Below are positions 26,800 through 36,194 of a stretch of 64,000 nucleotides of DNA, in pieces; the first letter of the stretch is position 1; each line of letters opens with the position of its first letter. The DNA comes from Periconia sp. R9002 (Eukaryota > Ascomycota > Dothideomycetes > Pleosporales > Periconiaceae). Below the pieces are notes generated by a model that was given only the letters and a program-made list of their open reading frames with translations, ran no database searches and was not told the origin of the DNA. The DNA lies in assembly GCA_023627715.1 (NCBI GenBank), contig JAMAHW010000009.1:1-64000 (forward strand), in the 5' to 3' direction. The position numbers and the translations under genes were made by a program.

Positions 26800-27786
26800 C
26801 TAAGCAAGCCCTGTCTTCGCCCCATTCCACTTTAAGTAGGCCTCAATAGAACAAGCAAATCCTCTATCCTCAAGACTTTTAACGAGCAGCTTACTCCAGT
26901 CATCTTTTTCAGCATCCGTGTTTGGATCACTCAACCGATAAGCCCATCCACTAGCAGGTTTCGTTGCCACCCAGAATCTTGGAAAATAACCAGCTGCCTC
27001 CCAATCAATGATTGCTGCGACTTGATTCCCGCCACGAGACACCAATATATTGGTAGGGCCAAGATCAGGATGGTACAGCAGAAACGGCATATCAAAACCG
27101 GGGACGGGCTCGCTCGAGATTTCCGACATGTATGTATGCATTTCCTCGCCTGTGAGCGGCCCAAGCACCATTGGCAGCCAAGTTGGGTTCGAAGCTGGGG
27201 GTCGTCCCATGAGCCAGTACTCCAGGATGCCGTAACCGGAGACAGTCTCGTATCTCGAAGAGGTCTTGATAGCAAGAGTAGAACAGTGTTGTGCTACCTC
27301 CTTGGCGATATTCACACGTTGGGTAGCAGAAAGGAGAGGCCATGCATCGTTCAAGGTGTGACCGTGTACTCTTCCCAAGATTAGGAATGTGCGGTTGATA
27401 GGTTTGTCAATCCAGGAGTAGATGACGTCTGGCACTGGTACGGAGGGACAGTGCTCTTTGACGAATGCGATGGTGGTGGCCTCGAGTTGTCGATCTGACC
27501 GCCCACCTTTCACTTTGCATATAGCATCGTTTCCAATCGACCAAACAGATCCGCCTGTACCGCATTCTTGGATTCGATCAATGGCACAGTCGCCTTCACC
27601 ATCGGCGGTGAGAAGAGCCTCATCGTGAGGAATGATGTGGAACTCGGATTTGCCGTCTTGCCAAGAACAAAATGTATTGAGAGGTGGGGTGTCTTGAGCA
27701 TCGATCTTTACACAAATCATCTTGGTTCCTAAAGTCCAAAGATGCGTAGTCATGCGACGTACAGACTCGCGAGCTGGGGGTTCCAT
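26800..27786 (-). CDS. Aminoglycoside phosphotransferase (APH)-like kinase
   Basis: Intronless, 328 aa, ATG at 27786. It has the protein-kinase-like fold of the APH/choline kinase family: GTGGSVWSIGNDAICKVKGG resembles the nucleotide-binding strands, VPVPDVIYSW and FLILGRVHGHTL the hinge region, and LLYHPDLGPTNILV with IIDWEAAGYFPRFW the catalytic Brenner-type loop (HxDLxxxN) and metal-binding Asp. Such genes are abundant in Pezizomycotina and phosphorylate unknown small molecules; real antibiotic resistance is unlikely to be its role. It sits inside the BTB-rich region with no obvious partner. All catalytic residues are present, so it is likely functional. Confidence 0.85.
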   Translation of the reverse strand: MEPPARESVRRMTTHLWTLGTKMICVKIDAQDTPPLNTFCSWQDGKSEFHIIPHDEALLTADGEGDCAIDRIQECGTGGSVWSIGNDAICKVKGGRSDRQLEATTIAFVKEHCPSVPVPDVIYSWIDKPINRTFLILGRVHGHTLNDAWPLLSATQRVNIAKEVAQHCSTLAIKTSSRYETVSGYGILEYWLMGRPPASNPTWLPMVLGPLTGEEMHTYMSEISSEPVPGFDMPFLLYHPDLGPTNILVSRGGNQVAAIIDWEAAGYFPRFWVATKPASGWAYRLSDPNTDAEKDDWSKLLVKSLEDRGFACSIEAYLKWNGAKTGLA

Positions 27787-28393
27787 TTCGCTTTTTGTAC
27801 GTTAGCGACACATGTACTTGTAGCTGACTCAATTTTAGCGTACCAAAACATTATTCGTCTGTAGTTGGCACGGCGCCTGAATTTCTGCCAGTAATTGTGA
27901 AGATTCTGCTGGAATACGGAGGATCTCTAGGAGAATTAGAGAATGCGAAAACTTCGGGGGCTGCCGCAATAATAAGCCAAAAGACGCAGATAGAAGGTCG
28001 TGTACAGCCGCTAGAGTATGCGTGCGGCGCAGCCTCGTGTAACATTCAGACCGCGTATCAGGCATGGCATCAAGATTTAATGCGAGGGTAGAAGAGGACT
28101 AATAGGTAAGTTACTGAAGAAAATTTTATAATCACGTTCTGCAAACAGCTAGATGGCTTATTATAGACGAATGTGTTTATTCACCAACAAGTAGCATTGA
28201 TTGTATTCTAAATATGCCTAGGCAAGTGTTCATCAATTCTTCAGTTCGTCGCTGTTGCAGAATCTCCACCCTCCGCTCTTCCAAGGCCATATTATAGGAT
28301 TTGCCTGCTAAAGATAGTTTATATTTCTTAGACTGCTACCCCTGCACTTTATACCTTAGCCACTTGCTATTTGTACCTGATACCCGTTCACCT
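27787..28393. other. Intergenic, no gene seen
   Basis: About 600 bp between two minus-strand genes. Short frames on both strands have no recognisable content. Confidence 0.5.
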
Positions 28394-30139
28394 CTACAGA
28401 TCCATCGGCTCACTCACTGCTCGCCTTCCACTCACACCCACCGGAATGCCAGTCCTTTGTCTTGGCCTCGTGTTACATGCAGAATGCTCTTTTACTGTCC
28501 AAACCTTTACTTCGGTCAACCCTCCTGTAGTCCCTTCTTCCGTATTCCTTTCTTCTACTGTGCTGCATTCATCCTCTGTGGTACTTGCGTACTCTGTGGT
28601 CTTCTCGGCGCCCTCGCCCATGTTCCCCTCGTATCTCCAGACCTTTTCCATTAGCCTCTCTGCCGCATTCTCTATGATCTCCTCTGTCTGCTCCGTCAGA
28701 TCTTCCAATTTCGTGTGGCAATGCTTATCGAGATCCGCAATTCCGTCCTCCTTCACCAGGGCTATATCCGCCCTGTGATCGTCCAGGTGTTCCCCAAACT
28801 GTTCCTCGGCTTTATCCATTATGCCAGCCACCTGGTCCATAATCTGTTCTTCAAAATCATCCCCCATCACAGTTCTAAGGTGGTGAGCATGTGAAGTGAC
28901 GTGTGAGTAGAGAAGCCTGTGAAGTTGATTCAGGAGACGCGGCTGCGCGGGGGGTGTGGTACCGATATGCACGCGGGTGGATATCGTGGGCGACGGCGAC
29001 CTCGACGGGTGCTGCGATGAAGCGACTGAGGATGTGTTGGGTGCGAGGGCGCTCTCCAATAGCTCTGGAAGCAGATTTTTCAACTGTGATTCAACGAGGG
29101 AGGGCAGGAGGGTGCCCAGGAGTGAGGGCAGGCAGGTGGCGACTGCGTTGGGCACTAGCGAATTGACTGCATTGGAGACGGTATCTGTGAAGGCGGCAGC
29201 AGTGGGTCCTTGATCTGGTGAGCGTCTCCGCGAGGGCGCTATCGACGACCTTGTAGTCGCTTTCTCCGTGGGCGACGGCTGTGCTAAATCCAGGCCCAAC
29301 TGCTCGACTGTGCTCGCTTTTTCAGTAGGGGACAAGGGACATTCGTCGTCGGTCTCGTGACGGGTAAGCGGCAGTTGTGAGAGGGAACGAAGGGCGCGCT
29401 TTGGTGAGGGGGCGCGAGGCGAGCTTGTAGGCGCTGGAGTGCGTTTTAGCAATATATCATGGACGGAGGGAGGAAGAAGAATACATTGTCGCGGCCGCTT
29501 GCGGGCAATTTCATCATACGCAGGCGGCGGCACATGGCTGGCCTCGGGAGCGAAGATAGTCCAGTCGCCCTGCTGGTAGGCGACAGTAGATTTCTCTTCG
29601 ATACGAAAGCCGGACAGGCGATCTGGGTGGTTGACGATGCTCCACAACCGATCAGATTTCGTGGAGGGCAGCCACTGATAGTCAAAAAGGATATAGATTT
29701 GGGTCGACTTGGCGAGTTGAACAATATGCGCAAAATCCTCCTCCTGGAGGCTGCTCTGGGGTGCAAGTATGGTGTACTCAGACTGGGGGTATCGCACAAT
29801 GCAAGGCTGTTTAAGGGTGAGGGAGAAAAGATAAAGAGAGTCTGAACGGCCCTTGTTGCGTAAGATGGGTAGAAGCAAGTTTTGGGGGGCGCTTGTACTG
29901 GTGGGCTCCAATTTTACATGACGAGCCACCAAATTGTCCGCATCAAAGACGAGCTGTATAATCTGCTCCGAATCGAAACCGCGCAAAAGCAGCGAGAATT
30001 GCAGCACGATGGAGGCCTGGAGGTGGACATCAGAGTGTTTGACCATGAGGGAACAAGCAGAAGGCGACGACATATCAGCGCTACATGACGCCAGGACGGA
30101 GATACCGTTTTTACGGAAGATACGGTGTGTGGATACCAT
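28394..30139 (-). CDS. Hypothetical fungal protein, 581 aa
   Basis: Single-exon gene starting MVSTHRIFRKNG at 30139. I do not recognise the family by name. The first ~210 residues look globular (VLQFSLLLRGFDSEQIIQLVFDA, SDSLYLFSLTLKQPCIVRYP, AKSTQIYILFDYQWLP). A central section is Ser/Pro-rich (PTSSPRAPSPKRALRSLS, SPTEKA repeated twice). Then come two Leu-rich amphipathic segments (CLPSLLGTLLPSLVESQLK) and a C-terminal helical, Glu/Asp-rich stretch (DLTEQTEEIIENAAERLMEK) that may be a coiled coil. The tail (ADDH..DGIADLDKHCHTKLED) is also charged. No catalytic motif is visible. The long unbroken frame and clear compositional zoning support a real gene. Confidence 0.7.
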   Translation of the reverse strand: MVSTHRIFRKNGISVLASCSADMSSPSACSLMVKHSDVHLQASIVLQFSLLLRGFDSEQIIQLVFDADNLVARHVKLEPTSTSAPQNLLLPILRNKGRSDSLYLFSLTLKQPCIVRYPQSEYTILAPQSSLQEEDFAHIVQLAKSTQIYILFDYQWLPSTKSDRLWSIVNHPDRLSGFRIEEKSTVAYQQGDWTIFAPEASHVPPPAYDEIARKRPRQCILLPPSVHDILLKRTPAPTSSPRAPSPKRALRSLSQLPLTRHETDDECPLSPTEKASTVEQLGLDLAQPSPTEKATTRSSIAPSRRRSPDQGPTAAAFTDTVSNAVNSLVPNAVATCLPSLLGTLLPSLVESQLKNLLPELLESALAPNTSSVASSQHPSRSPSPTISTRVHIGTTPPAQPRLLNQLHRLLYSHVTSHAHHLRTVMGDDFEEQIMDQVAGIMDKAEEQFGEHLDDHRADIALVKEDGIADLDKHCHTKLEDLTEQTEEIIENAAERLMEKVWRYEGNMGEGAEKTTEYASTTEDECSTVEERNTEEGTTGGLTEVKVWTVKEHSACNTRPRQRTGIPVGVSGRRAVSEPMDL

Positions 30140-30891
30140 AGTTAACTGATTTCAATTCTATCTACTCTCAGGCCAACTCACAATGACCACAAAAAACCCC
30201 TTCGCTTCGATTCCAACCAAAGATCTCACCCATCCAGGCTTTGCTGTGTCAGAGAGTACCCCAGACTCGATCGCACCCTGCACACCGCGCCTCGAGTCTC
30301 GCCGTGTCCGAACACCTGGTCTAAATGGACCTCACCCCCCTACCTGACGTGATGCGCGTCTGCCTAGGCAGTTGCGCAACCGGGGTCAGAGGCCTTGTGA
30401 AGTTCGCAAGGATGGTGGATCGAGATAGACGGCAGGCGAAGCGAAGACTGCACGATGGACTGGCGGCAACGGATGCGGAGGGCCGATGATGCGAGCGAAG
30501 GGATGGCAAGTCGGCGTGTAGGAACCGGGAGGGCGATGCAGTGAGGGCAAAATGATTTCCGAGAAGAGAAAGAAAGCTGAGACGATGCGATGGCGTGAAA
30601 AGTAGAAAGAATACGTCGCGTCGCGTGTAGATAGGAGGGAGGGAAGGTGGTTGGAATAAAGTCGGCTAAAAGAAACTTGGCGGGGCGAAGCTTAGGTAAT
30701 CGCGCAGCGGGCTTGGCAAGAAGCCTAACCTAATTGGGTATCACTCTCACCCTGTTAGACCACCAGTTTTGACGTCTATAAACTGCTCGCTCCCTTTGTT
30801 AGCATTTTCCTCATTTCTCTGGACAGACCAACTTAGATAGAATCGAGAAACGAATTCCTGGTTTCCCCCAGCGAATGCGTACCATCCTATT
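30140..30891. other. Divergent promoter region
   Basis: About 750 bp between two divergent hypothetical genes. It contains a 54-aa plus-strand frame at 30183-30347 starting MTTKNPFASIPTKD, too short and isolated to call. Confidence 0.5.
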
Positions 30892-31428
30892 ATGACTTTC
30901 ATCCCATCGATCCCTCAACAAGCCTACGAAACCCACAAAGAAGCTTTGCGCTCCATAATCCAGACCGACCACTTCAGCGATGCAGTTCCACCAGCGCTCG
31001 TCTCAACCTGGCTTGCGGCTTTGAACCCAATGTCCACTACACCTCTCCCTCCAAATATCAAGGGTCTGTATGGTGGCGATCTGCGCTCTTCGATCCCCAT
31101 CGAGCTAGCGCACGACAGCTACAAATACGTACTCCACGAGCCCGACGCTGCAAAAAGCGAGCGGTATGCGAAGCGTATGTTGATTTCGTTGGCACTGCTA
31201 GATTTAGATATGCTATGTGAGCGAGATCCAACGTTGGCTAGTTTGGCGTTGTGGCACAAGGCGCTCGCACTTGTGAGAGTGGAGGGAACTGTCGAGGAGT
31301 TGAGTGAGACTTTGCGGACGTATGATGAGGTGAGGACCAGATCAAACGTGTCGGATCAGAAGGTGCCGACACCGGAAAAGTTGAGGAAAAGGATCAAGGA
31401 GGTTGCGGAGGGGCTGCAAAGGATTTGA
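30892..31428 (+). CDS. Small hypothetical protein, 178 aa
   Basis: Single exon with a reasonable start (MTFIPSIPQQAYETHKEALR). The product is mostly predicted alpha-helical (HKEALRSII, RYAKRMLISLALLDLDML, ELSETLRTYDEV, EKLRKRIKEVAEGLQ), with no signal peptide or membrane segment. I do not recognise a family. Codon pattern and the absence of low-complexity sequence make it a plausible gene; the neighbouring hypothetical gene is divergent. Confidence 0.65.
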   Translation: MTFIPSIPQQAYETHKEALRSIIQTDHFSDAVPPALVSTWLAALNPMSTTPLPPNIKGLYGGDLRSSIPIELAHDSYKYVLHEPDAAKSERYAKRMLISLALLDLDMLCERDPTLASLALWHKALALVRVEGTVEELSETLRTYDEVRTRSNVSDQKVPTPEKLRKRIKEVAEGLQRI

Positions 31429-31539
31429 TAAGGTTTGAATTTGCGCCGAAAATAATGCAATTCCTGGCAAATGGTGCTCATGGACCGTCTTTTCGTATGG
31501 AGCACAGTCAATAAATCATGATTTTGCGGTTGAAACCGG

Positions 31540-31860
31540 AGTTATATGTTGCACTCATAAGTTGCACACATGTGACAACCACACGCAAAGTGCTTGTGAC
31601 TTTCCTTGATAGTATGTTTAGATAGATCGCGACAGGAGCTGTAGTAGGAATCGTACATGTACTTCAATAACACCTTTTCAGCTGCAGGATCATCCTAGGG
31701 AGGTCCATGTCGTTCTCTTGAGACCTGTTCCGGGGGTATGTAGGTTGTTCTCAAAGAAATAGATTGTGCGCACACAATTGCATTGTACAAGAGATACATT
31801 TCGCCTTCACAGATTAGTTTTAGGCCGGAGTATTTCCTGATAATGAAAAGCCAAATGATT
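31540..31860 (-). pseudogene. Decayed BTB/POZ relic, copy F
   Basis: A degenerate member of the local BTB family. On the minus strand, near 31840-31760, the frame reads SGKYSGLKLICEGEMYLLYNAIVC, matching SGDYSDLTIKCGDKSYLLHKAIVC of copy D. After an in-frame stop it resumes as DDPAAEKVLLKYMYDSYYSSC, equivalent to QDDPSAVQALLEYLYTTDYDP. Further on KHFACGCHMC looks like the remains of the Cys/His insert. There is no start region, no intact C-terminal half and several stops, so it cannot make a full protein. Confidence 0.7.
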
Positions 31861-32392
31861 GTTGTTAACAAAGCTGCAGGGTTTTCATTTTGTGGAATTT
31901 CACTTGCAATTAGTGGGAATTTTAAAATCGTTATACAGAAAGCGTTCGCGTAAAAGGAATTTCGAATATAAATAGAATGCTTGGAAAGGAAGTTCGTTTC
32001 CCATATGTTGGAATTAATCAACCTGCAATTCGTTTGCCTAGTTTTGATTTGGAATTGGGACAGAGCCCTCATATTATCATTTTGCTATAGAGTTTGCTGC
32101 CGTGACGAATTTTCAATATAAGCAAGCTCTTATAGGGTAAAAGAAGGTCTGCAATCATCGAAGAGTATGTTGTCTCGTACAGAATTTCAGATAGATGAAC
32201 AGAAAGGCCATACGTTTGTTCAGCATAAGTGAATATATCGAAATCCTCTACTTTCTTAGACTTTGATTTCTCGCATAAAACCCCTACAACCGATATCATC
32301 AAGAGGGACGTACTAGATGTGCAGGGTCTGTAATCCAGACCACGGCGTGATTGAAGCAGAAACACCCATTGCCTCGAAACTGTTATCTCAAG
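31861..32392. other. Intergenic/relic region, nothing further supported
   Basis: A/T-rich sequence between relic F and copy G. A 98-aa minus frame at 32069-32365 has at best a faint resemblance to the family's C-terminal half (YAEQTYGLSVHL) and is not called. Confidence 0.4.
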
Positions 32393-33496
32393 CTATTGTC
32401 CCATCCACTTTTTCTTGAGCAATCCGAAAGCCAGGCCATTGAACTCCATCATCAGACTTTCAATCTCTGGCTTTTTTAGAAGCTCCATGTGATGTGATAT
32501 TGTTTTCGTCACGATTTCACGCAGACCTTTGTCGCTTTCCGGCGTGCTGACGAAAGCGTGATGGGCGGCAGGAGGGAATGAGGCAGAATTCCAAAAGATG
32601 TTGCACGATAGGTTGAACTTCTGCAAAGCACAATTCTTCAATCCGAGAACGCCATATTTGTCTCCCACTTCGTATAACTTTGCATGAGTTAGGATGTCAG
32701 CTCCCTCTCCGCAGTTTCCTTTACCCACACATAGGTCACACGAAAAGTTAGATACCAGGCAGGATGCCCCAATATGTCCTCCAAAAGGAGACGGCGGTGG
32801 TGAGCCTCCATAGAGAGATGATCCTCCAACGCGAGACGGCGCTGGTGAGCCTCCATAGAGAGGTGATCCTCCAACGCGAGACGGCGCTGGTGAGCCTCCA
32901 AAGGCAGTTTTTTTCAAAGGGAGACGACGGCGTTTGTCCTCTAAAGAGAGATGGATGTTGTTGATCGGAAGGGTTTTGCCCAACTTGACATGTGTGATGC
33001 GGACAGACGGGGAAACCACCGAAGTGAAACGGCCCAAGAGAGCAGGTATGAGGGAATATGTAAGTGTATGTCAGACCCTCTGGGCTTCTGACTGGCCTAG
33101 CGAAAGTCTCGTCGTTTTCCTCATCTGTCTTGTAGTCGCCAGTGTAGAGGTGTTCGATGAGCAGCCGAATGACCTCCGGTTCATCGTCTTTCAGTTCAAC
33201 GAGATTATTCTGCGTTTCCTGAGATTGGTCAGTTACACTATGTGAAGAATGGTATAATGCTAGGGGGCTTACCTTGCCACCAAAGCTGACAGCTCGCTTG
33301 AAGTATTTGCTCCGCTTGCACACGATTGCTTTATGGACCTTGTACGTATCGGTGCCGCAAGTGATTGTAAGATCGGAGTACTCGCCAGAAACAAGGAGAC
33401 TAAATTGGTCAGGGAATCCTGGGGTGATATTATCAATCAAGTGATCTGTACTTACTCTTTGAGGTCGTTGAGCAACGCCAGGCGAGAAGCGTCCAT
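32393..33496 (-). pseudogene. BTB/POZ with Cys/His insert and 45-bp repeat, frameshifted, copy G
   Basis: Starts MDASRLALLNDLK at 33496; intron 1 (GTAAGT...TTTAG), then SGEYSDLTITCGTDTYKVHKAIVC and FFKRAVSFGGK-type sequence, intron 2, and VELKDDEPEVIRLLIEHLYTGDYK. The first half of the Cys/His insert (FPHTC...VCPHHTC) is in this frame. The second half (NFSCDLC) and the C-terminal helices (LTHAKLYEVGDKYGVLGLKN) are in another frame. The switch maps to a run of seven A on the coding strand (plus-strand T run 32908-32914), one base too many. The frame on each side is fixed by a Gly/Ser/Pro repeat, GGSPAPSRVGGSPLY. Apart from this one indel the gene is whole, so it is either a very recent pseudogene, a sequencing error, or decoded by slippage. 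Confidence 0.75.
32779..32905. repeat. 45-bp coding minisatellite inside BTB copy G
   Basis: Two nearly perfect 45-bp units start at 32801 and 32846 and are flanked by partial copies. Because 45 is divisible by three, the array is open in all three minus-strand frames, reading GGSPAPSRVGGSPLY, RLTSAVSRWRITSLW or MEAHQRRLALEDHLS. The Gly-Ser-Pro frame joins the downstream BTB sequence. Confidence 0.9.
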
Positions 33497-34566
33497 CGCT
33501 GCTGGTGTATACCCGTTGGCACGGTTGAAAGATGGAGAGCAGAGATTGCTAGGTGGACGAACACTGCAATTGTTTGCATACAGTCAAAGATTACCGGAGT
33601 AATAGTTTTTCCGGCGCAGCTGCTGTTCCGGGAAGGCACCCACCGGTGCGCAAACGAAGTGAGTAATGCTATTTGTTGGCGTCTTGGCGGTATTGGGGAT
33701 GGACACTGCTCGATTTGCCCTGAGCTACATTACATGATTTGGCACACCCTGGGAAGGCTGTCCGACAAGAATCGAAATCTAGATCTTATGTTGAACGCCT
33801 GTAGAAGCTACATTTAGAGAGTGTTTAACAATATTCTAAAGTAGAGAGTGCGGTTGACACTCCTTCCCCAACCTAGCCAACCCCCGTAATGTACATCCAT
33901 TGCCTCGTTCGCCTTTCCTTCTTCGCTTTCGTCTCTCCGCGAGCTGCAACATGAAAATATGAGTTGCAAGATCGTAGTCTCGTATAAACTCTCCCACTTT
34001 TTGATAGCAATATTCTATAATGATCAAATTATATTTCATCACTTCCTGATTCTCTTAATAAGACTCTCACCCAGAAATGATGCGACCTCATTTGCAACGG
34101 AGACGGTAGACCTGAAGTCAGCCACTGCAGAAGGATGGCATGCTCCTGACAGTAAAACCCTGAAAACCACGTAATCTATCTGCAATCAACTGAAAAAATG
34201 GTTATTCTTTCACAATACATCTGAGAATACGATCTAGGTAATGGGATAGTAGAGGTATTATCGGTGCCCCAACGTGTTCAATCAACATGATGGGAGCATA
34301 TATATAAATCTTCACAGGTAGCAAACGCAGGGCAAACACTGGTGGGATTATGCACAAATCGAGTTGTTTCTGATTCACCCCAAACGACTACATACACAAA
34401 ACCTCGTTGTCCTGTGGATCTACGTTCTTTTTTAGCCCAACCTCTTCAACTCCAACATAACCAGGAAAACATATCTTTGTTCCTCCAAGAAGGCCTCAAC
34501 GCAGGATTAGGTGCCCGTAACCACTCTGTGGAAGCACTATCATGGTCACCTTTCTCTTACATCAGC
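33497..34566. other. Intergenic between BTB copies G and H
   Basis: About 1.07 kb with no supported gene or recognisable relic; partly A/T-rich. Confidence 0.5.
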
Positions 34567-35493
34567 TCATTTGAGGTAATCTTTGTCCGCATGCGTTTCC
34601 ACGAGTAGACCGAAGGAAAGACTGCTAAAGTCTAACAGCAAAGCTTTGATCTCAGGTTTTTTGTTCAGGATCATGTGACTTGCGATACACTTAATGACGA
34701 TCACACGAAGACCTTGGTCGTTCTCCGGGGTATTCGTGAAAACAAGACGAGCTGCCTCAGGAAATGTCGAGGAGTTCCAAAAGATTTTGCAGGCATCATT
34801 GAATCTTTTTGCAACGTAGTCTTTGAGAGTAAGGACCCCATACTTATCAGCGACTTCGTAGAGCTGGACATGGAAAATGAGCGCTTCTTCTGTTCCCTGC
34901 GATACTCTGGAAATGATGCAATCTTCACATGAGAAATTCGCAGTATAGCTTGAATCACCTGGGCGTCGGTGTGAGAGAGATTCGTCGCAGAAGTGATGCG
35001 GACAAACAGCAACATGCCTCTGGGACCATGGATTGCAAGTTTGAGGGAATTCGTATGTGAATGTGACACCCCCTCCACTTTTCACGGGTCGTGCCTTGTG
35101 AACCATCTTCCCGCTTCCCTTTGGCAGAGCTAATCGGTAATGGTCGAGGTACAGGAACTGTATCATAAGTCGAATAATTTTTGGGCAATCGTCTGGGAGG
35201 TTGATAAGGTCTTCTTGAGTTTCCTACGGTATCTCAGCTATAAACTTAAAACGAGTCTGAGTCCTTCAAACCTACCTTTCCGCCAAAAGAGATGGCTCGT
35301 TTGAAGAAGTCGCAGCGTTTGCACACAATAGCCTTGTGAACCTTGTACGTGCCTTGTCCACAAGTAATAGTCAAATCAGAGTAGTCGCCAGACTCAAGTA
35401 GCCTGGAATTTATCAGAATATAACGATAAGTCCAATTATCATTAACACCTACTCCTGCATACTGGTAATCAACGATCCATGAGCCGCGGCCAT
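34567..35493 (-). CDS. BTB/POZ protein with Cys/His insert, copy H
   Basis: Three exons. It starts MAAAHGSLITSMQE at 35493, intron 1 (GTAGGT donor), then SGDYSDLTITCGQGTYKVHKAIVC and FFKRAISFGGK. Intron 2 (GTAGGT...CGTAG) is at the conserved position, followed by DLINLPDDCPKIIRLMIQFLYLDHYR. Cys/His insert: FPQTC, AVCPHHFC, NFSCEDC, with a ~18-residue linker (DESLSHRRPGDSSYTA) between the pairs. The C-terminal helices read FHVQLYEVADKYGVLTLKDYVAKRF and the protein ends HADKDYLK. It is intact and closest to copy G, so it shows what an unshifted G would look like. It probably acts as a protein-interaction adaptor; no other domain is attached. Confidence 0.85.
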
Positions 35494-36194
35494 GGCTTCC
35501 AGAGTTTGCTTTTTGTGGGCGTCCGCACTGGGGAAGGAGTGTTTGCTAGGTGTGGACCACCACCGTAATTGTTTGGTCGAAAAGCGTGGTCGGAGTATCG
35601 ATGCTACCCAGAAAATATAAACCCTCTTCTTTCCTGGCGTGTGTCATACAATAATTACGTCACTGTACATGTAATTTACCTCATATTACATATACTCTGT
35701 GTACTGCCATAAGACCCCCTCCTTATAAAACACCCTATGGTTTTCAGTTTTAGTGTAATGTATACTAATTTAACCTACAGAGGTGTGACACGCCGGGAGG
35801 TTACATGTCAGGTAACTAGTGTACTAAGCGTTATTCACAAATTAGATAACTATACTAGACATACTATGTAGGTCGTAGAGCTTCTAATTTGTGGAACCTC
35901 TTAGTCCTCCTGGTGTGTCACCCCTCTGTATGTATACTATTTTGACAGGTCTTTACCTATTTGAGTAAGGACTCACCCCCATTTCACTCAGGTAGATGAT
36001 AAGGAGGGGGAGGGTTATGTTGTTTTGGAAACCATTATAATAGTTTTTCTGGCGCATTCAAACTATAAGCAATGCAGAATATAAACAATCCCATTGTACC
36101 ACTCAGTAGCCACTCCTCAATTTATCGGTTGCTATCATCCATGATAGGTTATGTTCAATCAGCCAGGAACTAACATGGCCATGGTTGCTCCCGC
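35494..36194. other. Intergenic between copies H and I, holds a foldback element
   Basis: No gene. About 300 bp of it is the inverted-repeat element listed separately. Confidence 0.6.
35715..36010. mobile_element. MITE-like foldback element
   Basis: Three nested inverted-repeat pairs share one centre: an exact 12-bp pair at 35715-35726 and 35999-36010 (CCCCCTCCTTAT and its complement), a 23-bp pair with three mismatches at 35778-35800 and 35906-35928, and an exact 11-bp pair at 35836-35846 and 35883-35893. The whole ~296 bp can fold back on itself and codes for nothing, as expected for a miniature inverted-repeat transposable element. A target-site duplication is not obvious. Confidence 0.7.

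Noticed and set aside
26800..27786. Reading the APH-like gene as an antibiotic-resistance determinant
   Set aside because: APH-fold genes are numerous in filamentous fungi and rarely act on aminoglycosides; only the fold is supported.
30183..30347. 54-aa plus-strand frame starting MTTKNPFASIPTKD
   Set aside because: Too short, no homologue recognised, and it lies in a divergent promoter; kept only as a note.
32069..32365. 98-aa minus frame as the C-terminal half of BTB relic F
   Set aside because: Only a handful of residues resemble the VY-x(3)-KY segment; not enough to claim homology by eye.
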